NCBI GenBank assembly: GCA_949361645.1
Contig: OX442426.1
Coordinates: 8,628,226 to 8,692,225, forward strand
From: Spongilla lacustris
Taxonomy: Eukaryota > Porifera > Demospongiae > Spongillida > Spongillidae
Reading direction: 5' to 3'
DNA: 64,000 nt
Part shown: positions 23,119-34,340 of the stretch, one piece after another
Position numbering within the stretch: position 1 is the stretch's first letter
Layout of the letters: each line of letters starts with the position of its first letter
The notes under the pieces: generated by a model
Databases searched by the model: none
What the model saw: the letters and a program-made list of their open reading frames with translations, nothing else
What the model was told of the DNA's origin: nothing
Made by a program: the position numbers and the translations under genes

Positions 23119-26100
23119 ATGGAGGTAAAAGCTCCAGGAACGCAGTCGGTGAAGGAGAGGGAGATGTTGTATAGGCTCATAGTTGGGTAGGTGTGGCAAT
23201 GGATTGGTATAGTCATGTTAAAAGCTTTTGTTTTTTGTTTTCAGTCAACTTCGATATGACGGGTACGAGACGGTTGCTTCAAACCTGTTCAGTGCAATTT
23301 CCTCATATCCACCGACTGCGCCTTCTTCGAGACTGAGTCACCTCGTTCAGCTCGGCTTGCAAGCTGAAGGAGAAAGTAAGGTCACGTGCTGCTGGGTACT
23401 GGGGGTTGGTGAGCTACTTAGGTGTGTCACGGAGCTGCCATATTCATGGTTTGAAACGAACAAATGCATGTGGCTTTTGCCTCCCACCAGTTTTAATAAT
23501 CAATAGCTAGGCTGTAATATAAAATCCATGCTTGGCTAAATCTCTTTTATTAGTGATGTGCTCTTACTAGAGGGTGTGCTTATAATAGGGTTTTTGTGCT
23601 TGTTAGAAGGGGGTGTGCTCTTACTGGAGAATGCGCTCTTATTAGAGCAATGTGCTCCTGCTAGTACTTTCATTAAAGCACTTTCTTATGCTCCAGGCTC
23701 TTCCAACACTGATGTCATGTTGCCACACACCAGAGGGCAAGGATTTATGGATTTGGAGTATGAAAGTGACGGTGAGAGAATTTAGAACTGGTGATGGAAT
23801 GGGCACTGGTGATGGATGATGGCTTGGGCACCTTAAGACCTCGTCTCTATCTACTGTCCAACCATGATCACAGCTTTCTCCTCACCCCACAGCTTTCTCC
23901 TCACCCCATGGATTTCCTTTTCTACATCTCATGTGTACCAATTTTCTTTCCCCTCCCCATCTCACTGCGCTCTCTTCCCCATCTCACTGCGCTCTCTTCC
24001 CCATCTCACTGCCTTCTCTTCCCCATCCCATTGCTTTCTCTTCCCCATCTCACTGCTTCTCTTCTCCATCTCACTGCCTTCTCTTCCCCATCTCACTGCT
24101 TCTCTTCCCCATCTCACTGCCTTCTCTTCCCCATCTCACTGCTTCTCTTCCCCATCTCACTGCTTTCTCTTCCCCATCTCACTGCCTTCTCTTCCCCATC
24201 TCACTGCCTTCTCTTCCCCATCTCACTGCCTTCTCTTCCCCATCTCACTGCTTCTCTTCCCCATCTCACTGCTTTCTCTTCCCTATCCTTCCCTTCCCCA
24301 TCTCACTGCTTTCCCTTCCCCATCTCACTGCCTTCTCTTCCCCATCTCACTGCTTCTCTTCCCCATCTCACTGCTTCTCTTCCCCATCTCACTGCTTTCT
24401 CTTCCCTATCCTTCCCTTCCCCATCTCACTGCTTTCCCTTCCCCATCTCACTGCTTTCCCTTCCCCATCTCACTGCTTTCTCTTCCCCATCTCACTGCTT
24501 TCTCTTCCCCATCTCACTGCCTTCTCTTCCTCAGAAGTGATAGCTGCCCCGGCTGCTTTCAAGTACGAACTGAACTATGTAACCTCACACAAGGGTAGAG
24601 CCTTGGTGTCCACCTTCAGTCGTGATGGTGAGCAGAGGGTTAAGTGGTGAACTGAAGGGTTAAGTGGTGAACTGAAGGGTTAAGTGGTGAACTGAAGGGT
24701 TAGGTTAAATGAAGGGTTTTCCTATGACCCTCAGGGAGGTTGGTTGCCAGCGGATCTGCAGACAGTACTATTAAGGTGAGTGATATGGCCATATAGCAGT
24801 AATCCCGCTGGTAAGGGAAGGGGTGTGGTCATGTTAAGGGAAGGGGTGTGGTCATGTTAAGGTGAGGGGCGTGGTTGTGTTAATGTGAGGGGTGTGGTCA
24901 TGTTAAGGCAAGGAAGTTAATGCATCACTGTTCAGTGCTTGAAATAATGGCCACAATTTCCTATCAATTTAGTACTGGGGCAGGGTATTTTAGCCAGACA
25001 AAATGTTATGACTTGAGCACCTACTCGAATGTCAGGAGAGTTTGTCATCCAGTATAGCAAAGAAATGTGCTGTGCATAAACAACGGTCAAGTATGTTAAG
25101 TTAATTGCATAAACAGTAAATGCTACGTATGCGCCCAAGTGATTTACTGCCTTGTCAGAACAAACACAAGATGCTTACATAAAGCCCAACAGTGCAGGAG
25201 CACAACAGTTAAAACGCAGCGAAATACAACTGTAGCATAGTGTAATTACGTACGTTGTGATTGGATATGTTCCAAATGCAGCACGTTGTGTCTGATTGCC
25301 ACCAAATCTGACGAAGGTGAAGTCAGTGGCCTTGAAGAGTTTGTATTTGATTGGTTAAATCATCTGTGAATTTGTATTGTCGGAGGGGATGCTGTGTTCT
25401 GTGAAATATTGGAGGAGGGTTGCTAGCACTATACAAGTCATAAGAAGAGGTTTATACACATGTGGTGTGTCCCCCATATGATACCAGCACTTAGCTGGAA
25501 CATAGGGTTGTCATCGAGGACAGCTATAATACGGTATGCTCTCGCCACTGTTTGATTGACCGTGTTATCAGTACAAGATATAAACGTGCTTGTTAGTGAT
25601 GGTTAATGGTGTTACTGGAGGTGGTGGGAGCAGAAACATCTGTTCCCACGGGCCTGCTAGTCCCTATGTTGATGTGGATAGATCAATATGTCCTCCAGGC
25701 CTTGGTCACTGCTGCAGCTACCTCATCCAGGATGTTTAACCCTTTCCACTAAGTTTCGTGGTCACACCCTTTTAAAACCAGGATAAGTATGTAGAATGAA
25801 TAACATTTTGTATGATGGGCAAAGAGTGCCCGTTCCCTCTTAAAATAACTTCCGCAGACGAAGCACCAAAAACAGTTTTCTGTCCGTGTGAACAGACTGG
25901 TGGTCCTTCAGCCTACTTTCCCTGTCATATTGCCTGCCACATATGATGCACAGACTGAAGGATAATGCACAATAAAACACGTACATTATGCAATGGAAAT
26001 CACTGAGTTACCCAGTGTAATGGCTACCCACTAGTGACATAGCTTACTACATCATTGCTGGCCGTTTCTTAATTCTGGAAGGACCTTTTACTGCAGACAG

Positions 26101-29100
26101 AGTGTCTCTGACCTGATCTGAACGCCGGCTAGAACGTAACGAGTGCCCTGGGTTCATGGTATGTGCGTTCTGCTGAAAGAAGTTTGTCTGCCAGCACTTG
26201 TGATGGTGGGACCAGTTGTTGTTTGTATGTAATTAGTAACTGCTTAAACAATTGACATCCATCTGCACTTTCATCAACTGCTGATAACAAAAGAACGGAA
26301 TCGCTTCCGTCACAGCAATGGAAACCATAGGGCAGGATGAGGAGGGGACCCAACAAGGCAGGAAACTGCAGCCATCTTAATTTCAGCACACAAAACTTTA
26401 CCTTAGGAAGATTAAAGTAGAGAATTCTTATGAAGAGGAATGGTGCAGGCATGTTGCCTAACATTACTGCTGCCTGCGTTACAGTCACCTAAACAGTTTA
26501 GCACACCTGAAAAAAATCATAGTCATTAAATATGCAATATCAGCATAAAACGCACACATGGCAACGATGTGTGGGTCAACACAGCGTAGTTTCACGCTTG
26601 TACTCGTTTGTGCATATGATGCACCAAAAGGTCTTGCATCACTATGCACTAGATGATGGATGATGCAAGGATGACTAATGTTTCTTGTGGTGGGCAAAAA
26701 GCGCCCGTTCTTGTCTGAACAAGCTGTGGCACATGAAGCAACCATATGGTCAATGAACGACCATTCAGCCTACTTGGCCTGTCAAACAACCTGCCACATA
26801 TGATGTACAGACTGGATATGGGTGTACCACCCCCACCCCTTTTTTTAAGGTTGACTAGAACATCTTAACACAAATTCAGCTGATTGAACCCGCATGGGTT
26901 TAGTGTAAAAAGGATGAAAATTAAAGTCAGATTCGAATAAATGCGCCTTCCTGTTGCTATTACCTGCCAGCAAATACAATACCCCTCCTTGCACTGGAAG
27001 CAGTACAGGGGATTCGTTCTCCCCCTCAAGTATTCTGTTCACAGTAGGTCCCGGACCACCGCGCGCTGCAGCTGGGTGTTTAACAAACCACTGGCTAAAC
27101 ATGTACGCGGCTTACTGGTCGTGGGACATGGACGGCAGCAGGAGCGACGGGCGCTACAGCAGGAGCAACGGCAACGACGCCTACAGGTAGTCCACGTACA
27201 AAAATACCCCCACCCCCCTGGAATTTATATGGATCGTTTTTGCTTCCACATTCAGCCATTGCCGTGAACAGAGCTATGGCGCATAACTAACTGTAATATC
27301 GGGTGTGTGCAATTATTGTATATTGGTTGAGCCGTCAAGTCTGACCTCTCATTGTTAGAAAATTGTTAGAAGATTACAAGGTGTGCATCTGATACAAAAA
27401 GCAAATCTTGTTTCATAAAATCCTTAACATCAGTATAGACATCAGTATAGACATCAGTATAGACATCAGTATAGACATCAGTATAGACATCAGTATAGAC
27501 ATCAGTATAGACATCAGTATAGACATCAGTATAGACATCAGTATAGACATCAGTATAGACATCAGTATAGACATCAGTATAGACACACATTTCAATTAAC
27601 TCGAGCATTTTGGCTTCAGAATAAAGAAAGGTATCCCTGATAGAAACCATAGTTTTGGGATCACCTTTGCACTCCAGCACCCACGGAAGAAAAGACATTC
27701 TTTTCGTACTGAAGACCATAATAGGGTGAGAAACAAACTATGATAATCAAAAATAAATGATGCTTTAATTGGTGTAGGACAATATGTTGGGTAAACAAAA
27801 AGGGGCGTAATGTCGTGTAATGACGTGAACGGTTAGCAGAGTCCATGTACGAAAATACCCCCAGTCCCACCCCCTGGAATTTATATGGATCGTGGATCCC
27901 ACTCATCTGAACATACAGGTTTTTGCTTCCACATTCAGCCATTGCCGTGAACAGAGCTAGGGCGCATAACTAACTGTAATATCGGGTGTGTGCAATTATT
28001 GTATATTGGTTGCGCCGTAAGTCTGACCTCATTGTGCTATATTTAGCTTTACGTGCTTTAAGTTTTTTTGGTTTACTAACTGTTTTAAGCTTGCATGAAA
28101 ACAAATTAAATACTTGGGGGCTTGTTTTTCCTCAAATTGTGGTTATAGGCTGCGGTTATTTGGACCCCACTGTTCCAATAAAGCAGCCAACCCGTGCTAA
28201 TGTGGCCTAACATTACTGCTGCCTGTGCGTTTGACTTAGGGAGGTCCATCATGGCTGAGGCCAAGTCTTCTCATCGAGCACCTACCACCAGGAGATGACA
28301 CAACTTGTGTTGATACACATGCACATACATGCACATTCTCTTACCAATATGGCCCCTTAGCCACACCCACTTCATATTCAGGTATTGAATCTTTCTATTT
28401 ATTGGAGGGACAGCCTGGGGATGAGACCTAGTGTAACTGTAGCTGAAATAGAGGAGTGGTCAGTTGTGTTACACTGCCGAGTTAGTGTATAAATGTCCTT
28501 TAGGGCAGAGGCAAGGGCACGTGCAAAGGCAAAAGCAAGTCCGAATTTAGCATGTACATGTATATGTAGTTGAAGCTACATTGATGGGTTAACATGTACA
28601 TGTATCCCTGTATCCTAATTGAGAGGTACATGTAAATATATTATCTCTGCTCGATCTGTTGGCAAATCAAATTGCCGGAACTTTTTTTTTATATCACTGT
28701 TACTGTACAAAGGCCTCCTTGTACAAAATGCGTACATGTATATGTGTATATACAGCATGTTTCAAGTTGGAAACACCCCCCCCCCCCCCCCTCTGAACTC
28801 TGAAATCCTGTATACACCCCTTGCCTTCTCACCCAAGAGTACTTACTTAATTGCTGAATTAAGTAAGTACTCTTGGGTGAGAAGGCAAGGGGTGTATACA
28901 GGATTTCAGAGTTCAGAGGGGGGGGGTGTTTCCAACTTGAAACATGCTGTATATACACATATACATGTACGCATTTTGTACAAGGAGGCCTTTGTACAGT
29001 AACAGTGATATAAAAAAAAAGTTAAGTACAAAAGGTAATCAAGGTTATCAACTGGTATTGTTCGATAATTAGTTTAAAGACATGCTGTATTTCACAGATG

Positions 29101-32100
29101 TCCAAAACTAAAAAGGCTATGCTAATTATTAATTACAAGGGCTCCGAATGTTAGCTGTAAAGCTCATAGATGACGAAGGCCCAAGTCGTTATTACCTGAA
29201 TAGGAGGTGTCAAAAAGCCGAATAACAGCTGTTTTCTTCTGAAAGTGCAATCTTTTTTTCTCTACAAGTTGCTTGTCCTGTTCTTTCATTCATTTCAGTA
29301 CATCATTTGAGATTGTTTGATATAAAAATAATAATGCATATCTGAGCCACTTAATATACAAGTTCCGGCAGACCAGCCCCATCATCCATAGCTGCACCAC
29401 TTCTCCATTTGGTTTGAGAACCCCGTAAGCATAAATTTGTGGCCTCAAAATGGCAAAAGCAGTTCGTATCCATCCTGCTACTTCTGGATATGATTTTTTC
29501 CATTTGATAGCAATCTTTTCAGCAAGGAGTTTAATAAAGCATTCTGAAAACAGCTAGGGTGTGAAGGAGGCACAGCGTACCTTTGCAGCATCACAATATT
29601 TTGATGTTTGAAGACTGCCACATCTAGAGGCGTATAGCACAAGCCCCACCTGGTTAATATGTTAGCAACTTACTTCAATCTTCTCTGCTTCATCTCCAGC
29701 TTGGCCTCGTGATCATGTGTAACACGTGCGTTACTTTTAGATCTTGCGCAAATTGAATGCCATTAAAGAGTATCGCGTGTTCATCTATAGTATAGGGCAT
29801 AACATGAGGTACCCACTTCAAAAATAAAGTCCACCTTTTCCACTGGGCAACTCTCCTTGTCCCTCTGTGACTAAGTGGCCTCTCTGGCTTGCTTGCCTTG
29901 TGCAATGTGAGCATGGTATGGGAGCAAGGTGTCAATCTTGGTCCTAACCAGTCGTCCCATGAGGAGTTTGCATCAGGAATTCTGGGTGGGAGGGGTGATT
30001 TAACCAGGCCCTGCTTGAACGTTTGAATAAGCTGTTCAGCTGCACCATTTGTAGCCGGGTGGTAGGGTCAGATGTGTGATACCTCTCTCACAGCACCAAA
30101 CCTGAAACTCCTAAGACAGGAACGAAGAAGACTTATCTGTGACTGGTACCCAAAATGTGCAAAGTCCTGTTCCAATGGAAGCCTTATGAGTCATAAGTGG
30201 AGGCCACATAAAATAATGCTCTCTCATCAAACATCATGTGTCTTCAAGCTTGCATTTCAATAATGTAGTGAACATTGCTAGAAGAAATAACATGCAAATC
30301 CATAAATGTCTGTTTTTCTTCAGGACACTTTAAAGCAGGAATAGCAGCAGGGGTTTCTTCTACATGAGTTATAGAGTCCCCTCTAAAAGCTGGTATAAAG
30401 TCCCTTCTAAAAGCTGGTATAGAGTCCCCTCTAAAAGCTGGTATAGAGTCCCCTCTAAAAGCTGGTATAGAGTCCCCTCTAAAAGCTGGTATAGAGTCCC
30501 CTCTAAAAGCTGGTATAGAGTCCCCTCTAAAAGCTGGTATAAAGCTATTTAGAAAAGAAATGACTATATATTTGTCATTTCCCTCAGTAACTGAAAGCAT
30601 ATGCTTAAAGGCTGTGTCTGTCGTTGCAACAGCGTAGTGTTGAGAGGAGGTCCTAGCCAGAGAAGGCATAGTGATGAGAGGAGGTCCTAGCCAGAGTAGG
30701 CGTAGTGTTGAGAGGAGGTCCTAGCCAGAGTAGGCGTAGTGTTGAGAGGAGGTCCTAGCCAGAGAAGGCATAGTGATGAGAGGAGGTCCTAGCCAGAGAA
30801 GGCATAGTGATGAGAGGAGGTCCTAGCCAGAGAAGGCATAGTGTTGAGAGGAGGTCCTAGCCAGAGAAGGCATAGTGATGAGAGGAGGTCCTAGCCAGAG
30901 AAGGCATAGTGTTGAGAGGAGGTCCTAGCCAGAGAAGGCATAGTGATGAGAGGAGGTCCTAGCCAGAGAAGGCGTAGTGATGAGAGGAGGTCCTAGCTAA
31001 GGAAGGCGTAGCAACTCCTGTAGGAGCCCAAATACCTTCATCTAACTTTGGCTGGCTCTCGGATACAGACAAGGTCCTTTTCTGTTTACGAGAAGCTTCA
31101 GAATCTTCCTCTTCACATGCAGAGGCGTGTATTGAGGTCATGCAGAAATAAGGTACATAACAACACAATAAATAATGTTATTCATCCACTGAACTGGTTG
31201 GGTGAATACAGGGGTACTTAGAGCCGCTATGACCAAACAGTTTGACCCAAGAAAATTGATAGTGTGATCCAGGTGAATTCTACTCCAGATCCAGAGGGGT
31301 GTTTCATCACCATTCTTATATAGAAGTGAACGGTACAGATTGCTGCTTCTGATAGCACATGATACATGAATTCCTGGTTGTTGGTTCAATCAGCACCTTC
31401 GATGGAAGATAGTCCTGTGTCTATGTGTGTGTGGGGGGTTGGGGGGGAAGTTAGACGCTCAAGTGATGTGTGTGTAGGGGGTTGGGGGGGAAGTTAGACG
31501 CTCAAGTGATGTGTGTGTGTGTGTGGTTGGGGGGGAAGTTAGACGCTCAAGTGATGTGTGTGTGGGGGGGGTTGGGGGGGAAGTTAGACGCTCAAGTGAT
31601 ATGGCACCTGTAGGCAAACACTAGAAAATGTGTTAATTTTATGTGGAACGCCTCAGCAAGAAAACAATAGCTGCCGGTACATATCAAAGCCAAGAAAGCG
31701 TTGATTCTTATGATTCTATTTGTTGGTATTCTAATTACACATGCAGTGTTTCTAACATTGCAAGAAATTACGGTCTGGGTAGGTTACATACGGCTGCATA
31801 ATTTGTGAGCAGTATAAACAAACCATATATGATATTAAGTTCTTCAGTCGATACATTATACTATCGTATGGAGGACTATGTAAGTAGACTTGTGTAATAG
31901 GCCTCGTACCACTTTTTAAAAAAATGAAACATGTTTTTGTGCGCTTAGTTTAAATGCCAAGGCGAGAACTAGAAGTGTGAAGGCAAAATATACTTCGTCA
32001 TGGTGCAGTATGAGTGATTTGAATTTGAACCTCTGGAAAATACTTTATAAGCATGGAACCATTGATTTTAGCTTGCTGACTTCAAGTAAAGCATCACACA

Positions 32101-33916
32101 TAATGTAAGGAAGTTTGTACTGATCAATATATGATTAAGTGACGCTGATTGGAGAAGAACTCCCAGTACACAGTAATAAGGTTACATCATCATCTGCAGT
32201 GCATGCATGTTTGTAAGGACCATGCTCTCACTTGTATGTGCGAACCTCTGCCCTCCTCAGTAGTGTTACATAATCTCCTCAGTAGTGTTACATAATCTCC
32301 TCAGAGTAGTGTTACATAATGATTACACAACTGTATGTGCCCCTCAGTAGTGTTACATAATGATTACATAATGATTACATAATGATTACACAACTGTATG
32401 TGTCCCTCAGATTGCCTTTTTGTTGTGCTCAGATTCTGGATGCAGAGCGAATGATGTCGTGCACGTCACTAGGCCAGCAAGACCTATATCCCGTGCTGAG
32501 GACTTTGTACGACCATACTGAGGTAGGCACATGAGTGTATCTGCCATCCATAACTGACAGAGCACAGTACTTCCTCCTCCTCAGGCCGTTCTTGCACTGG
32601 ACTTCCATCCGTCTGTCTCCATGTTGGCTTCGGGCAGTCGTGACTGTACCATCAAATTTTTCGACTACTCCAAACCTGCAGCAAAGCGGTCATATCGAGC
32701 ACTGAGGGAGGTGGCTGGGGTCAGATGTCTTGTGTTCCACCCATCCGGCGATCACATGCTAATTGGTACAGAGCAGTGTACATGTAAGCCATCTTCACTC
32801 TACCTTCCCTTCCATTCCTCCACTTTCCCTCATGTCCCCTCCCTCACATAATGAATTTACAGTGGAGGGTGTGGTCTTCCCTTGTAGTGAGGCTTTACGA
32901 TGTGAACACCTTCCAGTGTTATGTTTCAAGTGATTCCAGAGATCAGCATGGAGCAGCTGTGACATCGGTAGGCTGTCATGTGACCATTACTGGTGATGGT
33001 CACATGACATGTTGGCTAGGTTCACTACTCCTCTGATGGAAGAGTGTATGCGACAGGAAGTAAAGATGGTACTATTAAGGTGGGTGGAATTCAAAAATAA
33101 CTTGTTATGTGTACTTAATAATCACCACATTTGTAATCTTGGTTATAGATTTGGGATGGCATTAGCAACAGATGTGTGAACACTTTAAAAGAAGCACATG
33201 GAAAAGAACCTGTAAGAGGATCATAAGTATTCTTCACTTTTGTGCCATTTCTTCCCCCCCACACACACACACACCCCACACACACACCCCACACACACAC
33301 ACACACCCCACACACACACACACACACACCCTTCATCATAGGTGTGTTCAGTGAGGTTTTCCAAAAACACAAAGGTAAATACAAATCTTAATCATTAAGA
33401 TCATGGTAGATTTGAATTGATTCATTTCCAGTACATACTCTCTGCTGGGAAGGACAGCAATGCTGTACTGTGGGAGCTGTCCACAGGTCGACCACTCAAC
33501 ACATACCAGCCACCAAAGCAGGGCAACTTGCAGCATCGAACCAATGCTGTATTCAACCATACTGAGGACTATGGTGGGTGATTAATTGTAGTGTGATGAT
33601 AATGATTTGCTGTACAATAGTTGCACTTCTAAGTACCCTAGCTAGCTAGCATTCCTCTCCTCCTTAGTGCTGATGGCAGATGAGAAGGCTCCACAACCTG
33701 TTCTGCTGTGTTGGGAGAGTAGAACAACACAGCCAAGCAAGTCGCTGTTCACAGGTACTTGTGCTGTCAGCTTGCTGCATACTCTAGTTCCTCTCCTCCC
33801 CAGGTCATCAGGCACCCATTAGATGGGTGGAACACTCTCCCAACAATGCTTCATTTGTGACGTGTGGTGAAGATGGCAAAGTCAGGTTCTTCGTCAACAA
33901 AGAACAGTGCCTTTGA
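23119..33916 (+). CDS. CSTF1: Cleavage stimulation factor subunit 1 (CstF-50)
   Basis: Fourteen exons join in phase: 23119-23186, 23245-23375, 23697-23771, 24535-24627, 24735-24775, 32433-32522, 32585-32783, 32888-32967, 33020-33079, 33149-33211, 33342-33374, 33432-33573, 33668-33754 and 33804-33916. The N-terminal dimerisation domain is recognisable by [22 protein letters not shown] repeats follow, with [88 protein letters not shown] and [15 protein letters not shown]. Landmarks such as [20 protein letters not shown] and NHTEDYVL identify CstF-50, the WD40 subunit of the CstF complex that binds GU-rich elements during mRNA 3'-end formation in the nucleus. The 7.66-kb fifth intron (24776-32432) is far longer than the rest and is packed with transposon remains. 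Two introns carry splice-site-anchored minisatellites. Confidence 0.96.
23945..24534. repeat. Pyrimidine minisatellite forming a giant polypyrimidine tract
   Basis: Units of about 22 bp (TTCTCTTCCCCATCTCACTG) repeat about 26 times and run straight into the acceptor of CSTF1 exon 24535-24627 (CTTCTCTTCCTCAG). There is a higher-order block, marked by CCTATCCTTCCC, near 24285 and again near 24400. The long Ser/Pro/Leu frames here are artefacts. Confidence 0.96.
24628..24706. repeat. 20-bp repeat beginning at a 5' splice site, ~4 copies
   Basis: The donor of CSTF1 exon 4 reads GATG|GTGAGCAGAGGGTTAAGT, and the next copies read GGTGAACTGAAGGGTTAAGT. The first unit therefore starts exactly at the exon boundary. 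Confidence 0.85.
27190..27345. repeat. Direct duplication, copy 1
   Basis: It matches 27838-28014: both share CCCCTGGAATTTATATGGAT, TTCCACATTCAGCCATTGCC, GTGAACAGAGCTA and the run through AATTATTGTATATTGGTTG. Copy 2 has an extra ~27 bp after ATGGATCG. On the minus strand both copies contain the same MAECGSKN start. Confidence 0.9.
27427..27583. repeat. 12-bp minisatellite, 13 identical copies
   Basis: The unit is ACATCAGTATAG. Being four codons long it stays open in several frames. On the minus strand it extends the frame that contains [12 protein letters not shown] with YTDV repeats. Confidence 0.97.
27838..28014. repeat. Direct duplication, copy 2
   Basis: This is the partner of 27190-27345, about 650 bp away in the same orientation. 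It may be remains of long terminal repeats or a tandem gene-start duplication; the short length and internal start codon favour the latter. Confidence 0.9.
28679..29023. mobile_element. Near-perfect giant palindrome, ~170-bp arms, 4-bp centre
   Basis: The arms 28679-28852 and 28857-29023 are reverse complements apart from homopolymer length (a C run of about 18 against 9 G). The centre is GCTG between two AATT. The outer ends are AACTTTTTTTTT and its complement. It fits a foldback MITE or an inverted duplication. It lies inside a CSTF1 intron, so the pre-mRNA would contain a hairpin of about 170 bp. Confidence 0.93.
29340..29560 (-). pseudogene. Transposon ORF 3'-end remnant
   Basis: The minus strand contains [31 protein letters not shown] and [18 protein letters not shown] in open frame. 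This resembles the terminal segment of retroelement or transposon proteins that are frequent in cnidarian and sponge genomes. I cannot name the family with confidence, and no start or catalytic motif is present. Confidence 0.4.
29890..30063 (-). pseudogene. Ty3/Gypsy-type integrase fragment, decayed
   Basis: The minus strand shows [20 protein letters not shown] followed by SSWDDWLG. The HPATNG-AE-x-Q-FK segment is the C-terminal part of the catalytic core of LTR-retrotransposon integrases. Downstream the frame is broken. No LTRs, protease or reverse transcriptase remain nearby, so it is a short fossil of an LTR retroelement inside the CSTF1 intron. Confidence 0.75.
30180..31141 (-). pseudogene. 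PD-(D/E)XK (Rpn/PDDEXK_2-type) transposase remnant split by two minisatellites
   Basis: The minus strand reads from [17 protein letters not shown] through [18 protein letters not shown], then (after a repeat) [35 protein letters not shown], a second repeat, [40 protein letters not shown], and after a stop [23 protein letters not shown]...ISFLN, the catalytic Asp of MDL and the E-x-Q of IIEMQ, followed by the RALFY segment, match the Rpn-like nuclease/transposase family, which is best known in bacteria. A 34-bp repeat (~11 copies, 30643-30990) breaks the frame. A 24-bp repeat (7 copies, 30370-30543) stays in frame as [12 protein letters not shown] follows EMQA. It is dead as a single ORF. Confidence 0.75.
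31405..31612. repeat. ~56-bp tandem repeat, 4 copies
   Basis: The unit contains GGGGGGGAAGTTAGACGCTC and AAGTGATGTGTGTGTG. It is in the large CSTF1 intron. Confidence 0.9.
31613..32432. other. 3' end of CSTF1 intron 5
   Basis: No gene is seen. Short repeats of CCTCAGTAGTGTTACATAAT type occur at 32258-32405, about 30 bp upstream of the acceptor at 32432. The rest is AT-rich unique sequence. Confidence 0.5.
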
Positions 33917-34340
33917 AGACTTGTCATGTGACTTGTCATGTGTGTATTGTTATTATATCGTTCAGTATGCCTTCAGGGCAAAAGCTAAGTTAAGTGTAGA
34001 GATAGAAGTGGGAGGAGCATGGGAAGCTGCCAGGGTCATGTGAGGATCATGTGAGGGTTATATATAAAACATCAATTATGCACCTAAGTGACATACAGAA
34101 ACACAATAACAAATGACAGGACATGTCATATCTTGACCACTTTCGCTTTCTGCATCAGTGCACTTCCTCTGATACTAATTACATGAAGAGAAAAAAACAT
34201 ATACATGAGATGGTGTAAGCTACAGACTTCCATCAAGTGGTAGCCATTAGCATTTACAGTCCTGGTAGGTAAGGTACAAGTATGATAGCTGACTACCTAC
34301 CAGTACTGTAATGGCTAATGACTACCATAATGGATAATGC

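Larger units (their letters stand above)
25810..27942 (-). pseudogene. Candidate nested antisense gene/element with decayed C2H2 fingers
   Basis: This minus-strand stretch in the large CSTF1 intron has coding traces but no closed model. Two near-identical first exons start MAECGSKN (ATG at about 27942 and 27265), and the surrounding sequence is duplicated. A clean exon-like frame bounded by AG and GT spans about 27093-26968 ([35 protein letters not shown]). Another follows a strong acceptor at about 27718 and contains [16 protein letters not shown]2H2 finger traces occur at about 25887-25952 ([20 protein letters not shown]) and 25814-25868 ([18 protein letters not shown], one frame over), and again, more decayed, at about 26680-26815 ([20 protein letters not shown]). 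It may be a zinc-finger transposon or a duplicated host gene in decay. Confidence 0.35.

Noticed and set aside
23791..24650. Ser/Pro/Leu-rich frames of about 240 codons
   Set aside because: All three forward frames are open because the DNA is a pyrimidine minisatellite in a CSTF1 intron.
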